Shown here: one piece after another, positions 52,329 to 60,816 of the stretch
Layout: every line of letters starts with the position of its first letter
Position numbering within the stretch: position 1 is the stretch's first letter
From: Caulobacter sp. 602-2
Lineage (GTDB): Bacteria > Pseudomonadota > Alphaproteobacteria > Caulobacterales > Caulobacteraceae
NCBI RefSeq assembly: GCF_011043625.1
Contig: NZ_JAAKGT010000001.1
Span: 124,001-188,000, forward strand
DNA: 64,000 nt
Direction: 5' to 3'
Program-made: the position numbers and the translations under genes
Notes under the pieces: generated by a model
The model's database searches: none
What the model saw: only the letters and a program-made list of their open reading frames with translations
What the model was told of the DNA's origin: nothing

Positions 52329-52656
52329 GCTGACGCGCTTCTTCGGAAGGCGCACCGCTCGGCGGCGGGCACAAAGGGGAGGCTTCCTCCAAGCCATAGG
52401 TCGCTCGCGCGGCGGCCGCACGACCAAGGTTCACGGCTTGGTCGATGAGCGCGGCAAGCCGCGAGCGTTGCTGTTCAGCGCTGGGAACATCAACGTTATC
52501 AGCATGGCGGCGGCCCTGATCCGGGCCGCCGGCCATTCCGTCGCCCGCTCGCCGTCCGGGCCTTCGACGCTAGCCATTTCGGCCAGAGACTGGCCGAGCG
52601 CGGCGCTGTCATTCCTTCCACGCCGGAACCCAAGTACAGTACCCAGGTCGAAGTAG
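52329..52656 (+). pseudogene. Frameshifted remnant of an IS5-family transposase
   Basis: Three reading frames give consecutive pieces of an IS5-type transposase. First AHRSAAGTKG (from 52329), then QAIGRSRGGRTTKVHGLVDE and GKPRALLFSAGNINVISMAA (about 52391-52510), then AFDASHFGQRLAERGAVIPS followed by TPEPKYS (from 52560). In intact elements these are one continuous frame: H-x-SAAG, GRSRGG-TTK-H-LVD, the D-x-x-A region and the YDAD-L-ERGA-AVIP block. At least two frameshifts are needed, and the N- and C-terminal parts are missing. No terminal inverted repeats were found. The element is dead. Confidence 0.75.
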
Positions 52657-53151
52657 AACGTTCTGCCGGGCGGCGACGCCGAGCGGGCGAACGACATTGA
52701 GCTGGGACGACCGAGAAGTCTTGGAGAGGGTCCGGTCGAAGTCGTTGGGCGACCTGCGTGGGCCTGGCCGGGAAGCCCGACTGTGGGGACTTTGAGTGGC
52801 GGCGAGGCTCCCGTGAGAGGCACGCGAGGGATCAGGAGCAGGGATGCGGCGATGGGCGCTGCCGCCAAGGCGGTCAGCGTCCGCCAGGGTGAGCGTCCCA
52901 GATGGCTCCATCCGGGCGCTGCTGGGGCCGTCGCCGTCGAGGCGCGTTCCATTCAGGCCCAAGGCCGCGAGCACGGCGCGCCTCTCCTTGCCCGTCTTGG
53001 CCGCCCGAGTGACTGGAGCCCCGAGCGCGCCGCCCGGTCGCGATTCTCCTCGAACTCGTCCATGACGGGGAAGGGGCGGGGCCGCGCGTACCGCCACGGC
53101 GGCGTTTCGGGTCCGATCCGGCCCCGGACGGGGGGCTGCGGGCCTTTTGGC

Positions 53152-53179
53152 TTGCTTTTCGACGGGCGAGCGACTATCT
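53152..53179 (+). promoter_or_regulatory. Possible promoter of rpsB
   Basis: TTGCTT at 53152-53157 and GACTATCT at 53172-53179 resemble a housekeeping Caulobacter promoter (TTGAC and GCTANAWC type) with 14-bp spacing. It lies about 135 bp before rpsB, leaving a leader long enough for S2 autoregulation. The match is partial. Confidence 0.35.
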
Positions 53180-53312
53180 GCGCGCCATTCCACACGTGGA
53201 CGTTCGGCAGCGCCGGGGAGACATCCCGTCGTCGCCGTTCCGGTCCCGTCTCCAGAATGGTCTGGAGCGGGGGTGTCCACGGAGGTTCAACCGGAAAAAG
53301 GATAAAGGCCCG

Positions 53313-54131
53313 ATGGCTCTTCCCGAATTCTCCATGCGTCAGCTCCTGGAAGCCGGCGCCCACTTCGGCCACCAGACGCACCGCTGGAACCCGAAGATGG
53401 ACCGCTACATCTTCGGTTCGCGCTCGAACATCCACATCATCGACCTGTCGCAGACCATCCCGCTGCTGCACCAGGCCCTGGTGAAGGTCCGTGAAGTCGC
53501 CGCCGCCGGCGGCCGCGTGCTGTTCGTCGGCACCAAGCGTCAGGCTTCGGATCCGGTCGCCACGGCCGCCAAGCGCTGCGCCCAGTACTACGTCAACCAC
53601 CGTTGGCTCGGCGGCACGCTGACCAACTGGCGCACCGTCTCGGGTTCGATCGCGCGTCTGCGTGAACTCGAAGGCGTCCTGTCGGGCGAAGGCGTGGGCC
53701 GTTCCAAGAAGGAACTGCTGCAGCTGACCCGCGAGCGCGACAAGCTGGAACTGTCGCTGGGCGGCATCAAGGACATGGGCGGCATCCCCGACATCATGTT
53801 CGTGATCGACACCAACAAGGAAGCGATCGCGATCCTGGAAGCCCGCAAGCTGAACATCCCGGTCGTCGCCATCCTCGACACCAACTGCGACCCGGACGGC
53901 ATCACCTACCCGATCCCGGGCAACGACGACGCCGCCCGCGCCCTGCAGCTGTACTGCGACCTGATCGCCGACGCCGTCCTGGACGGCCTGGCCGCTGGTC
54001 AAGCCGCTTCGGGCGTGGACCTGGGCGCTTCGGCCAACCCGGTCGAGCCGGCCCTGGCCCGCGAACTGGCCCCGGAAGCCGCCGCTGAAGAAGCCGTTGC
54101 TCCGGCCGCCGACGAATCGGCCGCTGGCTGA
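53313..54131 (+). CDS. rpsB: 30S ribosomal protein S2
   Basis: 272 residues. [43 protein letters not shown] and [20 protein letters not shown] are the S2 signatures. It binds 16S rRNA and is needed for S1 docking. The C terminus has an Ala/Glu-rich tail of about 35 residues, common in alphaproteobacteria. ATG 53313 is preceded by AAAGG; the frame is open upstream but unrelated. tsf follows after 110 bp. Confidence 0.98.
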   Translation: MALPEFSMRQLLEAGAHFGHQTHRWNPKMDRYIFGSRSNIHIIDLSQTIPLLHQALVKVREVAAAGGRVLFVGTKRQASDPVATAAKRCAQYYVNHRWLGGTLTNWRTVSGSIARLRELEGVLSGEGVGRSKKELLQLTRERDKLELSLGGIKDMGGIPDIMFVIDTNKEAIAILEARKLNIPVVAILDTNCDPDGITYPIPGNDDAARALQLYCDLIADAVLDGLAAGQAASGVDLGASANPVEPALARELAPEAAAEEAVAPAADESAAG

Positions 54132-54140
54132 TTTTTCTTC

Positions 54141-54173
54141 GGCCGCCGGCTCTCCTGACGAGGGCCGGCGGCC
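54141..54173 (+). promoter_or_regulatory. Intercistronic hairpin between rpsB and tsf
   Basis: A perfect 10-bp stem (54141-54150 with 54164-54173) and 13-nt loop lie just after the rpsB stop. No T-run follows, so it is more likely a partial attenuator or mRNA-stabilising stem that sets the S2 to EF-Ts ratio than a full terminator. Confidence 0.5.
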
Positions 54174-54241
54174 GTCGCGCTACCGACACGCGACCGGGCT
54201 ATCAAGCTCGGTCGCTAAACGTTTGAATCTGGAGATTTTCC

Positions 54242-55183
54242 ATGGCTGAGATCACGGCTGCGCTGGTCAAGGAACTGCGCGAGAAGTCCGGCGTCGGCAT
54301 GATGGACTGCAAGAAGGCCCTGGCCGAGAACAACGGCGACATCGAGGCCTCCATCGACTGGCTGCGCGCCAAGGGCCTGTCCAAGGCCGCCAAGAAGGCC
54401 GATCGCGCCGCCGCCGAAGGCCTGGTGGCCATCGCCGTGTCGGAAAACGGCGCGGGTGAAACCGCCACCGCCGTCGAAGTGAACGCCGAAACCGACTTCG
54501 TGTCGCGCAACGACCTGTTCCAGGTCGCCGCTCGTCAGATCGCCGGCGCCGCCCTGGGCACCGACGGTTCGATCGACGCCATCACCAGCGCCAAGCTGGC
54601 TGGCGGCGAGACCGTTCAAGACCACCTGACCAACCTGATCGCCACGATCGGCGAGAACATGATGGTCCGTCGCGCCGCCAAGCACAGCGTCGAGAACGGC
54701 GTCGTCGCCTCGTACGTCCACAACGCCACCGCGCCGGACCTCGGCCGCATCGGCGTGCTGGTCGCCCTCGAGTCGACCGCCGGCGACAAGGCCGCCCTGC
54801 GCGAGCTGGGCCGCAAGATCGCCATGCACGTGGCCGCGACCGCCCCGCTGTCGCTGTCGCCGGACGATCTGGACCCGGCCGCCATCGAGCGTGAAAAGGC
54901 CGTGTTCACCGAGCAGGCTCTGGAATCGGGCAAGCCGGCTTCGGTCATCGAGAAGATGATCGAAGGCCGCATCCGCAAGTTCCTGGAAGAAGTCGTGCTG
55001 CTGAAGCAAGCCTTCGTCATGAACCCGGACCAGACCGTCGAGCAGCTGGTGGCCGAAGCCGGCAAGACCCTGGGCGCCCCGATCACCGTGAAGGGCTTCA
55101 CCCGTCTCGCCCTCGGCGAAGGCGTGGAAAAGAAGCAAGACGACTTCGCCGCCGAAGTCGCCTCGATGACCGGTCAGGCCTAA
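54242..55183 (+). CDS. tsf: Translation elongation factor Ts
   Basis: 313 residues. It recycles EF-Tu by exchanging GDP for GTP. The N-terminal UBA-like domain [27 protein letters not shown] and the TDFVSRN motif ([11 protein letters not shown]) that contacts EF-Tu are intact, as is [15 protein letters not shown] in the core. A GGAGA site precedes the ATG. Two hairpins with terminator character follow. Confidence 0.98.
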   Translation: MAEITAALVKELREKSGVGMMDCKKALAENNGDIEASIDWLRAKGLSKAAKKADRAAAEGLVAIAVSENGAGETATAVEVNAETDFVSRNDLFQVAARQIAGAALGTDGSIDAITSAKLAGGETVQDHLTNLIATIGENMMVRRAAKHSVENGVVASYVHNATAPDLGRIGVLVALESTAGDKAALRELGRKIAMHVAATAPLSLSPDDLDPAAIEREKAVFTEQALESGKPASVIEKMIEGRIRKFLEEVVLLKQAFVMNPDQTVEQLVAEAGKTLGAPITVKGFTRLALGEGVEKKQDDFAAEVASMTGQA

Positions 55184-55199
55184 GGCCGATCAAGACAGT

Positions 55200-55230
55200 G
55201 AAAGCGGCGAGCCTCGGGTTCGCCGCTTTC
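55200..55230 (+). terminator. Hairpin after tsf (first of two)
   Basis: A perfect 11-bp stem (55200-55210 with 55220-55230) with a 9-nt loop, 16 bp past the tsf stop. The 3' arm ends CTTTC and then AAGG, so the T-tract is weak; it may assist the second terminator. Confidence 0.6.
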
Positions 55231-55246
55231 AAGGTCTACAAAGCAA

Positions 55247-55286
55247 GGGCGCGGCGCGGATCGAACGCGCGCCGCGCCCTTTTTTT
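55247..55286 (+). terminator. Strong intrinsic terminator after tsf
   Basis: A 12-bp GC stem (55247-55258 with 55268-55279) and a 9-nt loop are followed by seven T. It is the clearest terminator in the window and separates rpsB-tsf from pyrH-frr. Confidence 0.9.
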
Positions 55287-55385
55287 GCGCTTGCACGGCG
55301 TCGCGCCGTGATGGCGCAAAACCGATCCCACTTTTGTGTAACGCGCTCTATGGTGCGTGCCGACGACTCAGGAAGAGCCCGGTCC

Positions 55386-56117
55386 ATGTCTGATCCCACC
55401 CCCGCCAAGCCGTATCGTCGCCTTCTGCTGAAGGTTTCCGGCGAAGTGCTGATGGGCGACACGCCCTACGGGATCGACACCAACACCGTCCAATCGGTCG
55501 CGCTGGATATCGCCGAGATCGTCAAGTCGGGCGTCGAGCTGTGCCTGGTGATCGGCGGCGGCAACATCTTCCGCGGCATGGCCGGCGCGGCCAAGGGCAT
55601 GGAGCGCTCCAGCGCCGACTACATGGGCATGCTGGCCACGGTCATGAACGCCCTGGCCATGCAGGACGCCCTCGAGCGCATCGGCGTGGAAACGCGCGTG
55701 CAGTCGGCCATCCCGATGGCCACGGTCTGCGAGCCCTACATCCGTCGCCGCGCCCAGCGCCACCTCGAGAAGGGCCGCGTGGTGATCTTCGCCGCCGGCA
55801 CCGGCAACCCGTTCTTCACCACCGACACCGCCGCCGCCCTGCGCGCCGCCGAGATGCAGTGCGACGCGCTGTTCAAGGGCACCAGCGTCGACGGCGTCTA
55901 CACCGCCGATCCCAAGAAGGATCCGACCGCCCAGCGCTATGATCGCCTGAGCTACATGGACGTGCTGGCCAAGGACCTGCGCGTCATGGACGCCTCGGCG
56001 GTCGCGTTGATGCGCGACAGCAACATCCCGATCGTGGTGTTCTCGATCAAGGGGCGGGGCAACCTGCTCAGCGTGCTGCGTGGCGAAGGCACGCACACCG
56101 TCGTCGCGAACGCCTGA
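55386..56117 (+). CDS. pyrH: Uridylate kinase (UMP kinase)
   Basis: 243 residues, amino-acid kinase fold. It phosphorylates UMP to [66 protein letters not shown] and [15 protein letters not shown] are family blocks. ATG 55386 starts the conserved N terminus; the open frame begins 26 codons earlier, close to the terminator. It has its own promoter region between 55287 and 55385. Confidence 0.97.
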   Translation: MSDPTPAKPYRRLLLKVSGEVLMGDTPYGIDTNTVQSVALDIAEIVKSGVELCLVIGGGNIFRGMAGAAKGMERSSADYMGMLATVMNALAMQDALERIGVETRVQSAIPMATVCEPYIRRRAQRHLEKGRVVIFAAGTGNPFFTTDTAAALRAAEMQCDALFKGTSVDGVYTADPKKDPTAQRYDRLSYMDVLAKDLRVMDASAVALMRDSNIPIVVFSIKGRGNLLSVLRGEGTHTVVANA

Positions 56118-56144
56118 TTTCATAAAGCGAAGAGAGCCCTAGCC

Positions 56145-56711
56145 ATGGCCGCCGCCGAAAAGCCCGTCCTTTCCCGCTACAAAGACCGCATGGACAAGGC
56201 CGTGCTCGCCCTGAAGGACGAGTTCGGCTCCCTGCGCACCGGCCGCGCTTCGGCCAGCCTGCTCGATCAGGTGATGGTCGAGGCCTACGGTTCGACCACG
56301 CCGCTGAACGCCGTGGCCTCGGTCAGCGTGCCCGAGCCCCGCCAGATCAACGTCAGCGTCTGGGACCGCGGCGTCGTCGTCTCGGTCGAGAAGGCCATCC
56401 GCGCCTCGGGCCTGGGCCTGAACCCGGTGGTCGAAGGCCAGAACCTGCGCATTCCGATCCCGCCGCTGACCGAAGAGCGCCGCAAGGACCTCTCGAAGAT
56501 CGCCGGCAAGTACGCCGAACAACAGAAGATCGCCGTTCGCAACGTCCGTCGTGACGCCAACGACGACCTGAAGAAGGCGGAAAAGGACGGCGTCATCAAC
56601 GAAGACGACCGCAAGAAGATGGAAACCGAGGTTCAGAAGCTGACCGATGAAGCCGTCAAGCGCATCGACGAGGCCTTGAAAACCAAGGAACAAGAGATCA
56701 TGCAGGTCTGA
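56145..56711 (+). CDS. frr: Ribosome recycling factor
   Basis: 188 residues. With EF-G it splits the post-termination ribosome. [15 protein letters not shown], the central domain with VSVWDRG, and the C-terminal [24 protein letters not shown] helix are typical. It starts 27 bp after pyrH, so the two form an operon. GAGAG lies before the ATG. Confidence 0.98.
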   Translation: MAAAEKPVLSRYKDRMDKAVLALKDEFGSLRTGRASASLLDQVMVEAYGSTTPLNAVASVSVPEPRQINVSVWDRGVVVSVEKAIRASGLGLNPVVEGQNLRIPIPPLTEERRKDLSKIAGKYAEQQKIAVRNVRRDANDDLKKAEKDGVINEDDRKKMETEVQKLTDEAVKRIDEALKTKEQEIMQV

Positions 56712-56776
56712 TCGTCCTCTCTGGTCAAACCCGATTAGCGGGCTCCTGGGGGATGAGAAGGGAAGGCTAAGAGCGC

Positions 56777-57553
56777 ATGTCGCCGAAGACCGGCCTGCAG
56801 ACCAAGACCGCGCGCCCCGGGGGCGAGGCCGGCGCGGGACTGCATGCGGCCATCATCATGGACGGCAACGGCCGGTGGGCCAAGCGACGCGGCATGCCGC
56901 GCGCGCTTGGGCACCGGGCCGGCGTCAACGCGCTCAAGCGTACCGTCGAGGGCGCGCCGTCGGCGGGCGTCGGCGTGCTGACGGTGTTCGGCTTCTCGAC
57001 CGAGAACTGGCGCCGCCCGGCCCAGGAAGTCTCCGAACTGATGGGCCTGCTCAAGGCCTATGTCGAATCGGACCTCGACCGGCTGAGCCGTGAGGGCGTC
57101 CGTGTGCGGATCATCGGCCGCCGCACGGGCCTGTCGCCCGACGTGCTCGAAGTGATCGAGCGGGCCGAGCGCCGCACCGCCCATAACGACCGCTTCCTGC
57201 TGCAGGTGGCTTTCAACTATGGCGGCCAGGCCGACATCGCCGACGCCGCGCGGCGCTTCGCCGAGCGGGTCGAGCGGGGCGAGGCGAGGGCGGCCGACCT
57301 GGACGAGGCGATGTTCGGCTCGTTCCTGTCGACCTCGGCCGCGCCCGCGCCCGACCTGATCGTGCGCACCAGCGGCGAGCACCGCATCTCGAATTTCCTG
57401 CTCTGGGAATGCGCCTACGCCGAGCTGGTGTTCCAGGACGTGCTGTGGCCCGACTACGGGCCCGAGCACCTGGCCGCCGCCGTCGCGGAGTATCGTAGCC
57501 GTGACCGGCGCTATGGAGGCATTGCGGCCGATGACGTCGCCGTCGCCGGCTAA
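56777..57553 (+). CDS. uppS: Isoprenyl transferase (undecaprenyl diphosphate synthase)
   Basis: 258 residues, cis-prenyltransferase. It makes the C55 lipid carrier for peptidoglycan and O-antigen. IIMDGNGRWAKRRGMPRALGHRAG contains the catalytic Asp and diphosphate loop; TVFGFSTENWRRP, and DLIVRTSGEHRISNFLLWE with FQDVLWPD are further hallmarks. An extra N-terminal 22 residues precede the core. cdsA overlaps its 3' end by 23 nt. Confidence 0.96.
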   Translation: MSPKTGLQTKTARPGGEAGAGLHAAIIMDGNGRWAKRRGMPRALGHRAGVNALKRTVEGAPSAGVGVLTVFGFSTENWRRPAQEVSELMGLLKAYVESDLDRLSREGVRVRIIGRRTGLSPDVLEVIERAERRTAHNDRFLLQVAFNYGGQADIADAARRFAERVERGEARAADLDEAMFGSFLSTSAAPAPDLIVRTSGEHRISNFLLWECAYAELVFQDVLWPDYGPEHLAAAVAEYRSRDRRYGGIAADDVAVAG

Positions 57554-58379
57554 GCGCTTCAACTGGGGCAATCTGGGAACGCGCGTGGCTTCGGCCACCG
57601 TGCTCGTTCCCACGGTCGTGGCCGCCGTGTGGTTCGGCCAGGTGTGGTTCCTGCTGCTGCTGGCCGTCTGCACCGCGCTGCTGGCGCGCGAGTGGGGCAT
57701 GATGAGCGCCCCCAAGGCCCCGATCGGGGTTGCGGTCGCCGTCGGCGTGGCGGTGCTGATCTCGCTGGTCGCCGCCTTCCGCGGGCACTACATCCTGACC
57801 TGGCCGCTGGCCGCCGCCGGCGCGGTCGCCGCCGCCCTGCTGGCCCGCGGCGCCGTCGAGCGCCGGGCCGACGCGGCCTATGGCGTGATCTACATCGCGC
57901 CGGCCTGCATCACCCTGCTGTGGCTGCGGCTGAGCCCCGCCGGGCTGTCGTGGACGCTGCTGCTCTTCGCGGTGACCTGGTTCGCCGACATCTTCGCCTA
58001 CGTCACCGGCAGCATCTTCAAGGGGCCCAAGCTGTGGCCCCGGTTCTCGCCCAACAAGACCTGGTCGGGCTTCTTCGGCGGCCTGCTGGCCGCGGCCCTG
58101 GCGGCGGTCGGCGTCGACCAACTGGCCGAGGCCCTGCCGCGCCTGCCCGACATGGACCTGACCTGGCCGGTGGCCGCCGTCATCGGCTTCCTCGGCGGCC
58201 TGGCCACCATGACCGGCGACCTCTGGGAATCGATGCTCAAGCGCCGCTTCGGCGTGAAGGACTCCGGCGACCTGATCCCGGGCCATGGCGGGCTGCTCGA
58301 CCGGGTCGACGGCCTGATGTTCGCCGCCATCGTCGTGGCCGCCGTACGCCTGTTCGACCAGTGGGGATGGCTGCCTTGA
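57531..58379 (+). CDS. cdsA: Phosphatidate cytidylyltransferase
   Basis: 282 residues with about seven membrane helices. It makes CDP-diacylglycerol from phosphatidate and CTP for all phospholipids. The signature region near the C terminus has [20 protein letters not shown] followed by [20 protein letters not shown] 57531 is preferred; ATG 57513 and GTG 57501 in the same frame lie deeper in uppS. GGAGG at 57515 has long spacing (11 nt). dxr overlaps its end. Confidence 0.95.
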   Translation: MTSPSPAKRFNWGNLGTRVASATVLVPTVVAAVWFGQVWFLLLLAVCTALLAREWGMMSAPKAPIGVAVAVGVAVLISLVAAFRGHYILTWPLAAAGAVAAALLARGAVERRADAAYGVIYIAPACITLLWLRLSPAGLSWTLLLFAVTWFADIFAYVTGSIFKGPKLWPRFSPNKTWSGFFGGLLAAALAAVGVDQLAEALPRLPDMDLTWPVAAVIGFLGGLATMTGDLWESMLKRRFGVKDSGDLIPGHGGLLDRVDGLMFAAIVVAAVRLFDQWGWLP

Positions 58380-59557
58380 CCGCACGTAAGGTGGTGGTGC
58401 TCGGTTCGACCGGCTCCATCGGCGTTTCCACCCTCGATCTCTTCGAGCAGTCCAAGGTTCCGGTCGAGATCCTGGCCTTGGCGGCCGGCCGCAATGTCGA
58501 GCGGCTGGCGCAGCAGGCGCTGCGCTGGCGTCCAAAGCTGGCGGTGATCGAGGACGAGGCCCTTCTGGGCGAGCTTCGCGAGCGCCTGGCCGGTTCCGGC
58601 GTCGAGGCCGCCGCCGGCTCGGACGCGGTCGCGCAGGCCGCCGCCATGGGCGCCGACTGGGTGATGTCGGCGATCGTCGGCGCCGCCGGCCTTGCGCCCA
58701 CCCTGGCCGCAGCCCGCACGGGCGCGGTCGTGGCTCTGGCCAACAAGGAAAGCCTGGTCTGCGCCGGCCCCGAACTGCTGCGCATCTCGCGCGCGGCGGG
58801 CGGGACGGTGATCCCGGTTGATTCCGAGCATTCGGCGATTTTCCAGGTGCTGCAGCCGGCCTGCTTGGACCGCGTCGCCCGCCTGATCCTCACCGCCTCG
58901 GGCGGCCCGTTCCGCACCTGGACCCGTGAGCAGATGGCCGCGGCCACGCCCGAGCAGGCGATCGCCCACCCGAACTGGTCGATGGGCGCCAAGATCTCGG
59001 TCGATTCCGCCTCGATGATGAACAAGGGGCTCGAGATGATCGAGGCCTCGTACCTGTTCGACACGCCCGAGGAGCGGATCGGCGTCGTCATCCATCCCCA
59101 ATCGGTGATCCACAGCCTTGTGGAGTACACCGACGGCTCGACCTTGGCGCAGCTGGGCCCGCCCGACATGCGCAGCCCGATCTCCTACGCCTATTCCTGG
59201 CCCGAGCGCCTGGCCTGGCCGGCCAAGCCGCTGGACCTGGGCGCCTACGCCCAGCTGACCTTCGAGGATCCGGACCTTTCGCGCTTCCCGCTGCTGGGCG
59301 TCGCGCGCGAGGCGCTGCGCCTGGGCGGAGGGGCTCCGACGGCGATGAACGCCGCTAACGAAATCGCCGTCGCGGCTTTCCTTGACCGGCAGATCGGCTT
59401 TCTCGATATTGCCGCGTCGGTTGAGGGGACGCTGGAACGCATGAACGGGGTAGGGGACCTCGCCGTAACGGCGGGTGACGTTCTTGATACAGCCGTCATG
59501 ATCGACGGTTCCGCTCGCCGTATTGCGGCCGAGGTTGTCGCTCACAAGCGGCATTAG
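58367..59557 (+). CDS. dxr: 1-deoxy-D-xylulose-5-phosphate reductoisomerase
   Basis: 396 residues. Second step of the MEP isoprenoid pathway, which feeds uppS two genes upstream. [17 protein letters not shown] binds [61 protein letters not shown] and [18 protein letters not shown] mark the metal and substrate sites. ATG 58367 overlaps cdsA by 13 nt; TTG 58376 is a less likely start. Confidence 0.96.
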   Translation: MAALTARKVVVLGSTGSIGVSTLDLFEQSKVPVEILALAAGRNVERLAQQALRWRPKLAVIEDEALLGELRERLAGSGVEAAAGSDAVAQAAAMGADWVMSAIVGAAGLAPTLAAARTGAVVALANKESLVCAGPELLRISRAAGGTVIPVDSEHSAIFQVLQPACLDRVARLILTASGGPFRTWTREQMAAATPEQAIAHPNWSMGAKISVDSASMMNKGLEMIEASYLFDTPEERIGVVIHPQSVIHSLVEYTDGSTLAQLGPPDMRSPISYAYSWPERLAWPAKPLDLGAYAQLTFEDPDLSRFPLLGVAREALRLGGGAPTAMNAANEIAVAAFLDRQIGFLDIAASVEGTLERMNGVGDLAVTAGDVLDTAVMIDGSARRIAAEVVAHKRH

Positions 59558-59590
59558 GAAAAGTGACCGGGGAGCTCTGATTCCAAGCCG

Positions 59591-60787
59591 ATGATCAGTC
59601 TTCTGATCGCGATCGTGTCCATGATCATCGTGTTGTCCGTCGTGGTGACGGTGCACGAGCTGGGACACTATTGGGCCGCGCGGGCCTGCGGGGTGGCGAT
59701 CGATCGCTTCTCCATCGGCTTTGGCGCGCCCCTGGTTTCCTGGCGCGACAAGCGGGGCGTCGAGTGGCGCATCGCCACGATCCCGCTGGGCGGCTACGTG
59801 CGCTTCGCCGGCGACGAGAACGCCGCCAGCGTGCCCGACCAGAACGACCTGGACGCCATGAAGGCCGAGATCGCCCAGCGCGAGGGCGCCGAGGCGGTCA
59901 AGAAGTACTTCCATTTCAAGCCGATCTGGCAGCGGGCGGTGATCGCCGCCGCCGGCCCGTTCGCCAATTTCGTGCTGGCGACGCTGATCTTCGCCATCGT
60001 CCTGCTGTTCGTCGGCGACCTGAAGTCGCCCGCCACCGTTTCGGCGGTGATCCCGGGCGGCGCTGCGGCCGAGGCGGGCTTCCGCCCTGGCGACACCATC
60101 GTCCGCATGGACGGCCGCAACGTGAAGGACTTCCAGCAGGTCCAGCGCTACGTCAACCTGCGCGCCAAGCTGCCGATCGAGTTCGTCGTCGAGCGCGGCG
60201 GCCAGACCGTCTCGCTGACCGCCACTCCGCGCCTGGTCGAGCAGAAGGACCGGTTCAGCGGCCGCGTGAAGGTCGGCCGGCTGGATCTCGAAAGCCGCAG
60301 CCGACCCTATCTGCAGAAGTCCACCCTGCTGAGCGCCATTCCTGACGCCGTCGGTCAGGTCTGGGACATGATCAAGACCATCGGCTTCTATCTGGGGCGT
60401 CTGCTGACCGGTCAGCTGCCGGCCGACCAGATCAGCGGCATCATCGGCATCGGCCACTCGGCCGGCGCGGTGACCAAGGCCAGCGTCGAGGGCGCGCCTG
60501 ACGTCGGCACGGTGATGCTGCGGTTGCTGTTCAACCAGCTGCTGTTCATCGCCAGCCTGTCGGTCAGCATCGGCTTCATGAACCTGCTGCCGATCCCGGT
60601 GCTCGATGGCGGCCACCTGCTGCTCTATGCCTATGAGGCCGTGTTCCGGCGTCCTCTGCGAGCCGATTTCCAGGCCGCCGGTTTCCGGGCTGGCCTTGCC
60701 TTGATCCTGTGTTTCATGCTGTTCGCGGCCTGGAACGACCTCAACCGCTTCGACGTGTTCAAATTCATCGGCGGCCTGTTCACGTGA
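59591..60787 (+). CDS. rseP: RIP zinc metalloprotease (site-2 protease) RseP
   Basis: 398 residues with four membrane helices. It cuts transmembrane substrates within the inner membrane; in Caulobacter the homologue is MmpA, which degrades PodJ and acts in envelope stress signalling. The zinc motif HELGH (His22, Glu23, His26) is in the first helix and the third ligand is in LLPIPVLDGGHLLLY. One PDZ domain is clear around residues 150-215 (PATVSAVIPGGAAAEAGFRP); a second, as in E. coli, is not obvious. It starts 33 bp after dxr. Confidence 0.95.
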   Translation: MISLLIAIVSMIIVLSVVVTVHELGHYWAARACGVAIDRFSIGFGAPLVSWRDKRGVEWRIATIPLGGYVRFAGDENAASVPDQNDLDAMKAEIAQREGAEAVKKYFHFKPIWQRAVIAAAGPFANFVLATLIFAIVLLFVGDLKSPATVSAVIPGGAAAEAGFRPGDTIVRMDGRNVKDFQQVQRYVNLRAKLPIEFVVERGGQTVSLTATPRLVEQKDRFSGRVKVGRLDLESRSRPYLQKSTLLSAIPDAVGQVWDMIKTIGFYLGRLLTGQLPADQISGIIGIGHSAGAVTKASVEGAPDVGTVMLRLLFNQLLFIASLSVSIGFMNLLPIPVLDGGHLLLYAYEAVFRRPLRADFQAAGFRAGLALILCFMLFAAWNDLNRFDVFKFIGGLFT

Positions 60788-60816
60788 ACGATCGCCGCCC
60801 GTCCATGATTGGTCCC

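Larger units (their letters stand above)
51920..53312. other. Gene-poor 1.4-kb region with repeats and IS remnant
   Basis: No intact gene is supported between the GFA gene and rpsB. The stretch contains a short palindrome at 52124, a family-A palindrome near 52242, and a frameshifted transposase fragment at 52329-52656. The 650 bp before rpsB give only low-complexity peptides on either strand. The rpsB promoter and leader must lie in the last 200 bp or so. Confidence 0.6.

Noticed and set aside
52431..52952. 173-codon minus-strand frame before rpsB, with a hydrophobic stretch
   Set aside because: It runs antisense through the transposase remnant, which explains its openness; no start signal or family.
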